From assembly GCF_019753045.1 (NCBI RefSeq), contig NZ_JAIELN010000020.1:62001-126000 (forward strand): DNA of 64,000 bases, given 5' to 3'. The position numbers were made by a program, and so were the translations under genes. Below, piece after piece: positions 9,053 through 18,203 of the stretch (position 1 is its first letter; each line of letters starts with the position of its first letter). This DNA is from Hyphomicrobium sp. GTDB lineage: Bacteria; Pseudomonadota; Alphaproteobacteria; Rhizobiales; Hyphomicrobiaceae. Under the pieces are notes generated by a model. The model ran no database searches, was not told the origin of the DNA, and worked only from the letters and a program-made list of their open reading frames with translations.

Positions 9053-11199
9053 TAAAATTCCTCCCAGCCGGCGTCAGAGGAGGCCACATTGCGCCGGCCC
9101 ATGCCTCCGGCAGCAGCAATCTTCGACTTTGCAGGCGCGCGCTGCGGGCGGGGCAGCGACTTCGGCTGTTCGCGCCGGGTCGACATTTCGATGACCGTCT
9201 CGTCGCCTGTGCTGAAGCGGCTTACGAGGCGAACGAGATCTTCGGTCTGTTGAGCGAGCGTTTGCGTTGCAGCCGTCGCTTCTTCGACCATCGCGGCGTT
9301 CTGCTGCGTGACCTGATCCATCTCGTTGACGGCCGTGTTGACTTGCTCAAGTCCGTGCGCCTGTTCGTTGGCGCTGGTGGCGATGTCCGTGACGATGGTG
9401 TTGATTTCCGCGACCTGGGTCACGATACGAGTCAACGCCAAGCCGGTCTCACCGACGAGCTGAACTCCCTGTGCGACCTGTCCGGTCGAAGCAGAAATGA
9501 GACCTTTGATCTCCTTTGCCGCCTCGGCAGAACGCTGCGCCAGGGCTCGCACTTCGGATGCGACGACCGCGAAGCCTCGGCCAGCGTCGCCGGCACGTGC
9601 TGCTTCGACGCCAGCGTTCAAAGCGAGCAGGTTCGTCTGGAACGCGATCTCGTCGATGACGCCGATGATCTGACTGATCTGCTTCGACGAACTCTCGATG
9701 CCGTTCATCGCCGAAATTGCTTTGCGAACGATTTCTCCGCTCTTCTCGGCGTCTGCCTTGGCAATCGACACCGTTTCCCGAGCATGGGTAGCACCGCGAG
9801 CCGTCTTGTTGACGGTATCCGTGATCTCCTTAACGGCAGCTGCCGTCTGCTCAAGACTTGCGGCCTGGTTTTCCGTGCGCCGCGAAAGATCGTCGGAGGC
9901 TTGCGATATTTCCTCGGTACCGAGCTTGATGCTGGCGGCACCTTTTTTCACGAGCTCGATCGTGCTTCTCAGCTGGGAAGCCGCAGAGTTGAAGTCTGTC
10001 TTCAGCTTCGCGAACTCCGGAGCGATGTCGGCGTATACCGAGGTCTCGAGGTTTCCTTGCGCGAGTTCCGACAGCGAGGTTCCGAGCGATTGAACCACGA
10101 CATTGATCTGGCCCTCCGCCTCGATCTTAGAGGCTTGCGCGGCTTCGAGCTGACCCATCATCAGGTTCATCTGGCTGATGATAGCCTCGTACTCCGGGAT
10201 GACCTTCTCGGTAATCCGATGCGTGAAGTCGCCGCTCGCTATACGCTCGGCCGCGCTGGTGAACGCGTCCATGAAGCGCTCATGCTCTTTCGCATAGTGC
10301 TCGCTCTGCTCCTGCTGCTGTTTGGCTGCATCGACGGCGGCGTCGGTCATCGACTTATTTTCGATGACGGCTTCCTTGAAGCGTGCGAGCGCACTCGCGA
10401 TCATGCCGTTTTCGTTGCTGTCGGCGAGATACGGGACTTCTACGCTCAAATCCTTATGGCTGATTTGATCCATCGCGCGGACCAGGTTCGAAAGCCGGAG
10501 CGAAATGCCCTTGGCGATGAGACCGACCATGACAACCGCAGCGACGGTTGCCGCGATCAGCAGCGCGAGCATCCGGTAAAGGGAGGAGCGTGCGGCGCTG
10601 GCGTGATCTTCAGCGAGACGCTCAAAAAGGTCGCTGACCTGACCAGCAGACGCTCCGACGAGGCTATTGGCGTCGCTCAGTGATGCAATCACGTCGCTAC
10701 CAATCGCGGCCCGCCGATAGTCGGCCGCTTTGACCTTCGCGGCGATCTGATCGAGCGTCGTCAAAAGCCTGATGCTCGTGTCGCCGAGCGCATTCTTCGA
10801 TTCGCTCGAAGCATCAGACGCCATGAGTTTATTCAGCGAGCCGCGGAACTTCTCCGTGGTTCTCCGCAACACTGCGTAATTAATTGCAAGCTTGGTCTGG
10901 TCGTCTGCCGGACCCGCGGTATCAAGTGTGGATTTCAGATCAAGTAGCGCCTGCTTTACTCCCGGCAAGCGCTGCACAATCAGGTCTTGCGCGTGGAAAC
11001 TGGCCGGCGCGGCATCCGAAGCGAGACCAGATGAGCTGGCGATCTGATCCAAAAGATCGACGCCGAGACGCACTCGTTCGTCCCCTGACCGGGCGTTCTC
11101 GAGAGCATTTACGCTCGGCTGCACTCCGAGACTTTGTGCAATGTCCGAGAGTTTTGCCAACTCGCCGTTGCCCGAACCTGAGTTTTCATCGGCGGACAT
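9052..11199 (-). CDS. Methyl-accepting chemotaxis protein, separated from its first membrane helix
   Basis: Main open frame of 715 residues: a periplasmic-type helical sensor (1-205), one membrane helix (about 210-230), HAMP region(s) (231-340) and a long signalling domain with the hairpin-tip sequence [15 protein letters not shown]. It ends in GWEEF, a likely CheR/CheB tether. The ATG at 11199 has no good ribosome site. The same frame continues upstream through one TGA (11206-11208) into a membrane helix and a proper start at 11382, so this is the larger part of a receptor broken by a nonsense codon. It may be made by re-initiation 6 bases after the TGA, or by read-through. Confidence 0.9.
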   Translation of the reverse strand: MSADENSGSGNGELAKLSDIAQSLGVQPSVNALENARSGDERVRLGVDLLDQIASSSGLASDAAPASFHAQDLIVQRLPGVKQALLDLKSTLDTAGPADDQTKLAINYAVLRRTTEKFRGSLNKLMASDASSESKNALGDTSIRLLTTLDQIAAKVKAADYRRAAIGSDVIASLSDANSLVGASAGQVSDLFERLAEDHASAARSSLYRMLALLIAATVAAVVMVGLIAKGISLRLSNLVRAMDQISHKDLSVEVPYLADSNENGMIASALARFKEAVIENKSMTDAAVDAAKQQQEQSEHYAKEHERFMDAFTSAAERIASGDFTHRITEKVIPEYEAIISQMNLMMGQLEAAQASKIEAEGQINVVVQSLGTSLSELAQGNLETSVYADIAPEFAKLKTDFNSAASQLRSTIELVKKGAASIKLGTEEISQASDDLSRRTENQAASLEQTAAAVKEITDTVNKTARGATHARETVSIAKADAEKSGEIVRKAISAMNGIESSSKQISQIIGVIDEIAFQTNLLALNAGVEAARAGDAGRGFAVVASEVRALAQRSAEAAKEIKGLISASTGQVAQGVQLVGETGLALTRIVTQVAEINTIVTDIATSANEQAHGLEQVNTAVNEMDQVTQQNAAMVEEATAATQTLAQQTEDLVRLVSRFSTGDETVIEMSTRREQPKSLPRPQRAPAKSKIAAAGGMGRRNVASSDAGWEEF

Positions 11200-11205
11200 C
11201 TTCGT

Positions 11206-11382
11206 TCAAACCGCCGAAGCCAACCGGCCCCCATCGATTTCGCGGTCAAGCGTGCGGATCTGCACGAGCTGGGTTTGTGTGTAGAGGTAAAGCTGGATCA
11301 GCGATGGAATTAAAAATACCGCAGATATCAGGGCAAGCCGGCGCGGCATCGACCATTTGCTATTGATATATCCTATGACCAT
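11206..11382 (-). pseudogene. Detached N-terminus of the chemoreceptor (58 codons, then in-frame TGA)
   Basis: ATG 11382 has AGG 7 bases upstream, with GAGGAAA further up. The 58 codons encode a basic start (SKWSMPRR), a membrane helix (LALISAVFLIPSLIQLYLY) and the beginning of a periplasmic helix (LDREIDGGRLASAV), the usual start of this receptor family. Codon 59 is TGA in the same frame as the downstream receptor ORF; a TGG (Trp) at this place would restore a 776-residue receptor. A single-base change or a base-calling error would explain it. Confidence 0.75.
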
Positions 11383-11904
11383 AGCTGAACCTGTTTCCTC
11401 GGAGCGTTGATCTTGTTTCTAGCGGTGCGATTCGGCGTCGGCGCGGGCGCACGCAATGCCGTTGATGAATTCGAGTTGCAGAGACTCTCAAAGAGTGGGG
11501 AGCTGACGCGAGCAATCGCCCCCAAAGCAGCGGAGGCTGCATCGGTGGAAATGATCGGCGATCGTTAGATCTTTCGGGACTGACGAAAGAAGCGGCCGCG
11601 AATTATCGTGCCCCATCGGTAGTTCCTGCTTTTTTCTAAAAGCCTGGAACATGTCGGATCTTGCCGACTCAGCTGCGCGGCGTCATGCCTATGATTTACC
11701 AATCAAGCAGCTGTGCACGATAATTAGTCCGAAAAACTGTCGAATTGGTTTACGAAACTATCGCCGCTGCGTGTTTATTTGAAACAATCCAGCACGGGCT
11801 ATTTATTGACTCGCCTGTATTTCCGCGTGCATTTCAGACGTTAATTTCCATTTATTATTGCGCCACGGACGGTTCGGTGGCGCTATTTTCCCCGATATCT
11901 TCGG
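11383..11904. other. Intergenic region before the che operon
   Basis: About 520 bases, more AT-rich to the left of the PilZ gene, and expected to hold the che promoter. A possible 51-codon + strand frame runs from TTG 11413 to TAG 11568; it has no recognised homology and only a weak GGAG upstream. An inverted repeat at 11622-11650 (GTTCC, GCTTTT, loop, AAAAGC, GGAAC) would form a strong hairpin. No tRNA or other gene is visible. Confidence 0.5.
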
Positions 11905-12339
11905 CTATTTCCTCACCCATGAAAGCCGCCTCGGCGGCCTGACATAGCTAAGACCGGCTATCGCATCATCAATGCGAATGAGCCTGCATTTCACAATCAA
12001 ATCGTCACCCGGGATCTCTAAATAAAATTCGCCATTCAGCCGGTGAGGCTCGGGGAGTTTAATTCGCGCTCCTCCGTCCGATAAATCCAGGACTGTTCCG
12101 GAAAGCCTTTGCCCATCGCCAAGTTCGATAACGGCGGCTTTGAATACCGGCCGCCGGCCAAATTTGCGCAGATCTCGGGAACGCTCTATTGCCAAAGCTC
12201 TTCTCGGTATTTTAATTCTGTTAACGACCCTTCTCCGAAAGCCGTACATCAGCGTGAGAAAACAAAGCCGTAATAAGGTGCATATAATTGTGCGGTTCTT
12301 GATCGCAGTACGTGGATTCCGTTTCTGTTCTACAGGCAT
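11905..12339 (-). CDS. PilZ-domain protein
   Basis: 144 residues from ATG 12339 (GGA five bases upstream); a shorter start at 12249 is possible. A basic N-terminus precedes a PilZ domain from about residue 60 with VLDLSDGGARIKL, the DxSxxG motif. The upstream Arg motif is weak: GRRPVFK gives RxxxK rather than RxxxR, so c-di-GMP binding is uncertain. It lies next to a GGDEF-EAL gene and probably belongs to a c-di-GMP circuit acting on motility. The last codons contain a GC-rich inverted repeat followed by TTT, possibly a terminator. Confidence 0.8.
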   Translation of the reverse strand: MPVEQKRNPRTAIKNRTIICTLLRLCFLTLMYGFRRRVVNRIKIPRRALAIERSRDLRKFGRRPVFKAAVIELGDGQRLSGTVLDLSDGGARIKLPEPHRLNGEFYLEIPGDDLIVKCRLIRIDDAIAGLSYVRPPRRLSWVRK

Positions 12340-12589
12340 TTCATCCGTTGGCGGACCATATCAGCTCTATACGATTCGCCGGCTGAGCGAGCTAATCTCG
12401 CCTTAAGACATTACGTTTAATTGTTGGAATGGTGGGCCGTCACCGATTCCAGTCGGGGACGGAGGCATAATGCTAACCTAGATTGCCAAAGAAGGTTTTA
12501 GAATACGGAATTGCCATTAAGGGCTGCCTCTCGGTCGAGGGCTATCCGAAGGGATCAACTACGACCGGTATAAAAAGCGGGGCGGAACA

Positions 12590-14737
12590 ATGCGAGGCTC
12601 ATCGGTTAAAGGCGTCATGGCTTTCAATCTCGACGGACTTGCCTATAACGCTCCTGTTGCAAAAGGGGGTCGCAAGAAGGATGCGACCAGTCCGTATTTC
12701 ACCACCAGCTCGGATGCGAAGGCCTTCGTGTCCGCTCTTGATCAGGTGGGTATCGTTTCGATCACGGATCCCGAGGGCCGCATCCTTCATGCGAACAGCG
12801 AGTTCTTGCGCATCAGCGGCTACAGCATTGGAGAAGTCGTCGGCAAAGACCATTCGATTCTAAATTCCGAGCACCACCCAAAGAAATTCTGGGCTGACGC
12901 CTATGGAAAACTTCGCAAAGGCGAGACTTGGCGCGCACCCGTGAAAAATCGGGCGAAAGACGGTTCGTTCTATTGGGTTGATTCTATCATCGTTCCGCTC
13001 AAGGGCAGAGATCGCCAGAGCAAGGGCTTCCTGTCGTTTCAGATCGACATCACGACTGCCGTCACGCTTCACATGGCACTCCAGGAACGCAACGCCCTGC
13101 TGCAGGCCGTGGTCGACAGCTTCCCCGGCGGCCTCACAGTCTTCGACCGCGACCTTCGCTTAATCCTCTGCAACAGAAAGCAGCGGGAGCTGCTCGAATA
13201 TCCGGATTCTCTCTTTGAGAACGCTCCTCCAACGCTGGAGGAGCTTTACCGCTTCAACGCCAATCGCGGAGAATACGGTCCGGGGGATGTCGAGGAACAG
13301 GTGCTCACTCGTCTCGAGCGCGCGCGCAAGGGCGAGACACATATCTTCGAGCGGCAACGGCCCAACGGAACCTACCTTGAGATTCGCGGCACGGCATTGC
13401 CCGGCGGCGGGTTCGTGACTGCCCACCTCGATGTGACGGAGCGGAAGCGGTATCAGGAAACTATCGGGCGGCTTGCGCACCAAGATGTTCTGACGGGCCT
13501 GCCGAACCGCGCACTTTTCCAGGAACGCATCCGGGTCGGTCTAAAGCAGGTACAGAACGGGTCATCCTTGGCGCTGCATTGTCTGGATCTCGACCGGTTC
13601 AAGTCCGTCAACGACACGCTTGGTCATCCTATCGGAGATTCTCTGTTGATCGCCGTGGCTGAAAGGCTTCGGGCCGAGATCCGAGAAACCGATACCGTCG
13701 CGCGGCTCGGCGGCGATGAATTCGCAATCATTCAAATGGCCCCCCGATCAATCGAAGAAATCGAGGCTCTTGCAAAGCGGATCATCGCCGCCTTCGCAGA
13801 GCCATTCGTTCTCGAAGAGAATACGGTCTCGATCGGAACAAGCATCGGCATTGCCGTCGCACCGTCCGACGGCATCGAAGTCGGCCAACTGATGATGAAT
13901 GCGGACATGGCCCTTTACCGGACCAAATCGGTCGGCAGAGGCACATTCGGTTTCTTCGAACACTCGATGCATGAACGATTGCAGACGCGGCACCAAATCA
14001 TCATGGGGCTGCGCGAGGCGATCGCGAACAGCAAGTTCGAGCTTCACTATCAGCCGATCGTGAACGTCAAAACGCGCAAGATCGTCGGCTGCGAGGCATT
14101 GATACGCTGGTCGCATCCGGTAAGGGGGCTCATTCCGGCGTCCGAATTCATTCCGATCGCCGAAGAATGCGGGTTGATTGGTCAGATCGGCGATTGGGTG
14201 CTGAAAACAGCATGCGCCGAGGCGAGCCTCTGGCCTGACGACATCTGGGTTGCAGTCAATATTTCTCCTGCCCAGTTCCGCGGCCAGGATCTCGTGGAGA
14301 AGGTCACGAACGCGTGCCGAGGGCTTCCCCTCTCGCGTCTCATCCTCGAGATTACTGAGACGCTCCTCATGAAAGATCGGGATGTTGCATCGGACACACT
14401 CGAGCGTCTGCGCAAAATGGGCGTCCGATTTGCGATCGATGACTTTGGGACGGGCTTCTCGTCACTCAGCTATCTGCAGAGCTTTCCGTTCGATAAAATC
14501 AAAATCGATCGCTCGTTCGTCTCTGCCGTCGCGAACGTCAAGCGCTCCGCGACGCTGCGGCGATCCATTATCCAACTCGGCTACAATCTCGGCATGACAA
14601 GCGTCGGCGAAGGCGTCGAAACCGAACAACAGCTTGATCGTTTGCGGGCCGAAGGGTGCGTAGAGGCGCAAGGCTTTCTCTTTTCGCGGGCGGTGCCCGC
14701 CGCAAAGCTTCGCACGCTATTCTCCAAGCCTCTCTGA
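12590..14737 (+). CDS. PAS-PAS-GGDEF-EAL c-di-GMP enzyme
   Basis: 715 residues, no membrane segment. PAS 1 lies at about 45-155, PAS 2 at 165-285, GGDEF at 295-455 and EAL at 470-705. The cyclase motif is intact (RLGGDEFAII, 374-378) with the inhibitory I-site RETD at 365-368. The phosphodiesterase motif CEALIRW (502-504) and DDFGTGFSSL are also intact, so both making and breaking c-di-GMP are possible, with the PAS domains sensing a cytoplasmic signal. GGCGGA precedes the start. Flanked by two PilZ genes, the likely readers of its product. Confidence 0.95.
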   Translation: MRGSSVKGVMAFNLDGLAYNAPVAKGGRKKDATSPYFTTSSDAKAFVSALDQVGIVSITDPEGRILHANSEFLRISGYSIGEVVGKDHSILNSEHHPKKFWADAYGKLRKGETWRAPVKNRAKDGSFYWVDSIIVPLKGRDRQSKGFLSFQIDITTAVTLHMALQERNALLQAVVDSFPGGLTVFDRDLRLILCNRKQRELLEYPDSLFENAPPTLEELYRFNANRGEYGPGDVEEQVLTRLERARKGETHIFERQRPNGTYLEIRGTALPGGGFVTAHLDVTERKRYQETIGRLAHQDVLTGLPNRALFQERIRVGLKQVQNGSSLALHCLDLDRFKSVNDTLGHPIGDSLLIAVAERLRAEIRETDTVARLGGDEFAIIQMAPRSIEEIEALAKRIIAAFAEPFVLEENTVSIGTSIGIAVAPSDGIEVGQLMMNADMALYRTKSVGRGTFGFFEHSMHERLQTRHQIIMGLREAIANSKFELHYQPIVNVKTRKIVGCEALIRWSHPVRGLIPASEFIPIAEECGLIGQIGDWVLKTACAEASLWPDDIWVAVNISPAQFRGQDLVEKVTNACRGLPLSRLILEITETLLMKDRDVASDTLERLRKMGVRFAIDDFGTGFSSLSYLQSFPFDKIKIDRSFVSAVANVKRSATLRRSIIQLGYNLGMTSVGEGVETEQQLDRLRAEGCVEAQGFLFSRAVPAAKLRTLFSKPL

Positions 14738-14793
14738 AGACCTTTGTACTCCGTGCGTCCAACGACTTCGATCTTATTCGAGAGAACCGACCT

Positions 14794-15660
14794 GTGCTGA
14801 GGACGCTGCTTAAGATTTCGGAACCACGGCGGTCGTCGTTACCGCAAACGCGGATTTCCGACGAACCGGATGAAGGCAATGCGCTTTTCGAAGCGCTCAT
14901 CTGTGAATTTCATTGGACGGCACTGCAGATCGGGGGCATCGCGGCTTGCATGAATGCAGCGCTTGCTCTCGGACGCACATGGATACTTCGATCATGCAGC
15001 AACTTGGTCCCCGTCGAGCCGCCAATTATCAATGTCGCACTACGGGCGTGGCAGGAGATCGGAATTTCCGGCGAGCTCGCCGCTTCGATCAGCAAGATCT
15101 ATTTCGATCTGTTGGACGCCAAGAAGCTCGCGATGCCGCTTATAGACCAGGCCGGCGCCTTTGCCGGCTCAGGCATATCGCTCGCGAAGCTGGAGCAAAT
15201 TACAGCGCTGTGGCGGAAGCTGGCGGAAGACTGCAAAATTGCGGTACGCCGACTTGAACCTGAGACACGCTGGCGTTTCAACGGCATCTACACCGGAAAC
15301 GCGCTCATTCTCAGCAAATTCTTGCAGGAAGCGCAGTCGGGCTCGTACAGTTGCGTCAATCAATTTGGCGAAGCCGCCATCCCTGTTTTGCCACAACGTC
15401 GCAAGACACCGAGATATGTCCTGCTGCAACCGTGCAAGATCAGCGACAAAGGTGGCAGCTCCATTGCATTTGCACGCGATATCTCGAAGAGCGGCATCGG
15501 CCTGGATTGCGAGCGGGACCTCGCATTGAAGGAGCGGGTTCTCATCGAACTTCGCAGCGGTCAAAAGTTGAAGGGGACTGTCGTCTGGGCCCGAAACAAG
15601 CGGGTCAGCGTACAATTCGATGAGCCATTGGCCGACGGCGACCCGTTGATAGCACGTTGA
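14794..15660 (+). CDS. PilZ-domain protein with unknown N-terminal domain
   Basis: 288 residues from GTG 14794, preceded by GAGAG; earlier in-frame starts would lie inside the EAL gene. Residues 1-190 form a helical domain of unknown kind, with hydrophobic helices around GGIAACMNAALALGRTW. The C-terminal 95 residues are a PilZ domain with RKTPR (RxxxR) and DISKSG (DxSxxG), both c-di-GMP-binding motifs intact. It follows the GGDEF-EAL gene on the same strand by 56 bases and is probably co-transcribed as its effector. Confidence 0.8.
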   Translation: MLRTLLKISEPRRSSLPQTRISDEPDEGNALFEALICEFHWTALQIGGIAACMNAALALGRTWILRSCSNLVPVEPPIINVALRAWQEIGISGELAASISKIYFDLLDAKKLAMPLIDQAGAFAGSGISLAKLEQITALWRKLAEDCKIAVRRLEPETRWRFNGIYTGNALILSKFLQEAQSGSYSCVNQFGEAAIPVLPQRRKTPRYVLLQPCKISDKGGSSIAFARDISKSGIGLDCERDLALKERVLIELRSGQKLKGTVVWARNKRVSVQFDEPLADGDPLIAR

Positions 15661-15692
15661 GCGTTCGTATTTAGAGATTTGCGGCGGGCGCT

Positions 15693-16880
15693 CTATTCGT
15701 CGGCGATAATACGATTGCGGCCTGCCGCCTTTGCTTCGTAAAGCTTGGAGTCGGCACGATCCAAGAGCGCGTAGCAATCTTCGCCAGGACGTAATTCTGC
15801 AACGCCGAAGGACGCGGTGACCTTACCGATTGGCTGCCCCGTTCTGTGGTGCATCCATTTCTTGCTTTCAAGCTCGCCCCGGATCTGTTCGCCGAGGTTC
15901 TTCGCGCCTTCAAGTCTGGTTTGCGGCAAAAGGATAATGAACTCTTCTCCGCCATAGCGAGCGGCCGTATCGCGGCCCTTGATGTTTTTCGAGAGAAGCT
16001 CGGCGAAGCGCCTCAATATCTCGTCGCCCACGGCATGCCCGAACGAGTCGTTGATCCGCTTGAAATGATCGACGTCGGCCATGATCAACGAGAGTGCGCC
16101 CTTCGTTTCATTGGCGGTGTCAACCTCTTTCGGAAGGTGGATCTCCAACCAGTGCCGGTTCTTCAGCGACGTGACGGCATCAAGCATTCCCAATTTGTGG
16201 CTATCGCTGAGGCTGATCCTTAACTTTTCGATCTGCTGCTGCGATTGCTGTAAGCGCGTATTGAGATCACGCACTTCATTCTGAACTTTCTTGTTCTCGC
16301 TGATCAGCATCTGGATTATCGAACGGACGCGTTCGGGCGACGTCGACGCTACGAGCGTGTTGCTAACCTTCGTCAGGGAGTCGGAATGCGATCCACTCAG
16401 CTCGAGATGCTCCTTCAGTAGGCGCATCACTGAAAAGACTTCGTCGTCCAGTTCCTGTCCGACTTTTTCGAGACGCTCCGACAGTCGCTCGTCAATTTGA
16501 CGATCCGCAGCAATTCCGCCGCGGAAGAACTGGAGGGCCCCCCAAGCGAAGGACATGCATCCCGCTGCGACAACTCCAAACAAGGTGGCTAGAGCAAACG
16601 GATGAGAACCTAGCCGCACGATGCGGCCTCGCGAATCCACTTCAGCAATTTGCCAAGAAACGTCCGACCAGCTCGATATCGCGGAAACTTCGATCTGCGT
16701 GTGCATCAGCAGATGCCACAGCAAAAAGGTTGAGCCGATTACCGCGATACTTCCCAACATGATGATGGCAGACGAAGGCAATTGCTTAAGTGCAGATGCG
16801 CTCATAATCTTGCTCAGCTCTAAAGTGGCGAGGGGGTTAGCCTCGCTGAAAAGAACATCTGCCTGAGATTTATCAAACAT
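15693..16880 (-). CDS. Membrane-bound diguanylate cyclase (GGEEF)
   Basis: 395 residues: two membrane helices (about 38-58 and 96-118) around a short 35-residue periplasmic loop, a long coiled coil (125-225, ending QQSQQQIEKLRISLSD) and a GGDEF domain from 230. The active motif is GGEEF at 310-314. The usual inhibitory RxxD five residues before it reads KGRD, so product inhibition is probably lost. It makes c-di-GMP, perhaps for the nearby PilZ proteins. Convergent with the PilZ gene to its left; the 236 bases on its right, before fliQ, hold nothing recognisable. Confidence 0.9.
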   Translation of the reverse strand: MFDKSQADVLFSEANPLATLELSKIMSASALKQLPSSAIIMLGSIAVIGSTFLLWHLLMHTQIEVSAISSWSDVSWQIAEVDSRGRIVRLGSHPFALATLFGVVAAGCMSFAWGALQFFRGGIAADRQIDERLSERLEKVGQELDDEVFSVMRLLKEHLELSGSHSDSLTKVSNTLVASTSPERVRSIIQMLISENKKVQNEVRDLNTRLQQSQQQIEKLRISLSDSHKLGMLDAVTSLKNRHWLEIHLPKEVDTANETKGALSLIMADVDHFKRINDSFGHAVGDEILRRFAELLSKNIKGRDTAARYGGEEFIILLPQTRLEGAKNLGEQIRGELESKKWMHHRTGQPIGKVTASFGVAELRPGEDCYALLDRADSKLYEAKAAGRNRIIADE

Positions 16881-17116
16881 TCGGTTTCCGAGCGGAAACC
16901 TTGGGCAGATTTAGTGACGATCCGCATGGCGCCGGATTTTTTCCCGATGTCGTCAAGCGAGAATGACTAACGACGCTCCACTCAATGGAACGCATGCTTC
17001 AGCCTACGGACCATGAGTCGTCATTAGGCGCAATACTCTTATTGATGATTTCTGTGATTGCCCAGAGAACTATCGTTTGCAAAAAGCATTTTTAATTGTC
17101 ATCTGACGCACGCCAG

Positions 17117-17386
17117 TCACTTAAAGCCGAGCGCGATTCTCAAATAAAGTTGCTCAGTGAACACCTTTAGCAAGTTGCCACTGTAGCTACCTGTCAGCAG
17201 CAGGATCAGAAAGCCCGCGATGATTTTCGGCACGAAAGTCAGCGTCATTTCTTGAATTTGCGTCAGCGCTTGAATGAACGCGACACCTACGCCGATTACC
17301 ATGGCAGAGCCGACGACGGGCCCTGCCAATACAATCGTCAACCAGATCGCTTGTTGGACGATTTGAAGCGCGTCACCTTCCGTCAT
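17117..17386 (-). CDS. fliQ: Flagellar export protein FliQ
   Basis: 89 residues with two membrane helices (WLTIVLAGPVVGSAMVIGVG and a C-terminal KIIAGFLILLLTGSYSG) and the conserved QALTQIQEMTLTFVPKI loop. Part of the inner-membrane export gate with FliP and FliR. Its start overlaps the flgD stop by 4 bases. In rhizobia fliQ is followed by flhA and fliR; here it is the last gene of the operon and both are missing from the window. Confidence 0.94.
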   Translation of the reverse strand: MTEGDALQIVQQAIWLTIVLAGPVVGSAMVIGVGVAFIQALTQIQEMTLTFVPKIIAGFLILLLTGSYSGNLLKVFTEQLYLRIALGFK

Positions 17387-17790
17387 GACGTCGGGAAGCC
17401 TATCGTTACTCCGGCAGAGATCGGCACTTCCTTGCCGGTGGTCAGAATAGCCGTTGAGCCGGACGAATCGATCCGAACAGATTGGATCACACCCGTTGTG
17501 CCATCCGGTGCCTTCAGCGTCAGCCCAATCATGGTGCTGGCCTGCGAGATGTTCGAATTCACGAGGAGCTGATCGAGCTTGGAGTTCGTATTGATGGCTT
17601 GCTCGACGCCTGAAAACTGAGCGATCTGCGACATGTACTGTGTCGAGTCCGTAGGATTCAGAGGGTCCTGATTCTTCATCTGAGCGATCATCAGCTTCAA
17701 GAAATCGTTGTAGTTGAGCGTGTTTGACTTTGCTGCCGCCTGGGTGGCGGTTTGAGCGGTCGTGCCGTTGGTCGACGAAACCGTTGTCAT
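17383..17790 (-). CDS. flgD: Hook-capping protein FlgD (short form)
   Basis: 135 residues. Contains the FlgD core NYNDFLKLMIAQMKNQDPLNPTDSTQYMSQIAQFSGVEQ, interrupted by no gap, and a short C-terminal part (GLTLKAPDGTTGVIQSVRID). FlgD caps the growing hook and directs FlgE assembly. It lacks the longer Ig-like C-terminal domain of enterobacterial FlgD, as usual in rhizobia. Overlaps flbT and fliQ by 4 bases each. Confidence 0.93.
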   Translation of the reverse strand: MTTVSSTNGTTAQTATQAAAKSNTLNYNDFLKLMIAQMKNQDPLNPTDSTQYMSQIAQFSGVEQAINTNSKLDQLLVNSNISQASTMIGLTLKAPDGTTGVIQSVRIDSSGSTAILTTGKEVPISAGVTIGFPTS

Positions 17791-18203
17791 GCGACCTCCT
17801 TGCTCTGTTCCTCAGTGTTCATTCCAGCCGCCTCGTGCGGAAGCAGCGATCTGACTTTCTTCAAAGCCTCGAACGGGCGATCGTTATCGAGCAAATCCGC
17901 GGTGTCGAGCAGGCCCTGCCTCAGAATCCTGTCGCTGATATTGCCGAGCAGATTGGCGACGGACTCCCGTGCCATCGTTTGCGCCTTCATGTGCAATGAG
18001 GGGTCGATCAGCATCATCTGGATCATGAAATACAATTGCTTGAACGGCGTTGTCGTATCCTCGGGCTTCATCACATGCTGCTCGAGAAGGAAAATGACAT
18101 CGTTCATGAGTTCGATGCTGACCTTCCGGTCGACGCGCAAGACTCCGCCGTTGACGAAGAGGCGCTCACCGGCACGCAGCGTAATTTTCAAGCCGCCGGC
18201 CAT
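17787..18203 (-). CDS. flbT: Flagellin synthesis repressor FlbT
   Basis: 138 residues from ATG 18203, which overlaps the flaF stop; the family start MAGGLKITLRAGERLFVNG fits. FlbT is known in Caulobacter and Brucella to act on flagellin mRNA leaders; the target here is probably the single flagellin at 31731-32687. The core MQHV-type helix (VIFLLEQHVMKPEDTTTPFK) is present. Frame starts at 18299 would run into flaF and are rejected. Confidence 0.93.
   Translation of the reverse strand: MAGGLKITLRAGERLFVNGGVLRVDRKVSIELMNDVIFLLEQHVMKPEDTTTPFKQLYFMIQMMLIDPSLHMKAQTMARESVANLLGNISDRILRQGLLDTADLLDNDRPFEALKKVRSLLPHEAAGMNTEEQSKEVA

Noticed and set aside
9250-10683. 477-codon open frame opposite the chemoreceptor
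   Set aside because: Arg/Leu-rich shadow of a strongly supported gene on the other strand; no ribosome site or family features.
11206-11208. TGA as selenocysteine
   Set aside because: No SECIS-like structure was apparent downstream, and chemoreceptors are not selenoproteins; a lost Trp codon is simpler.
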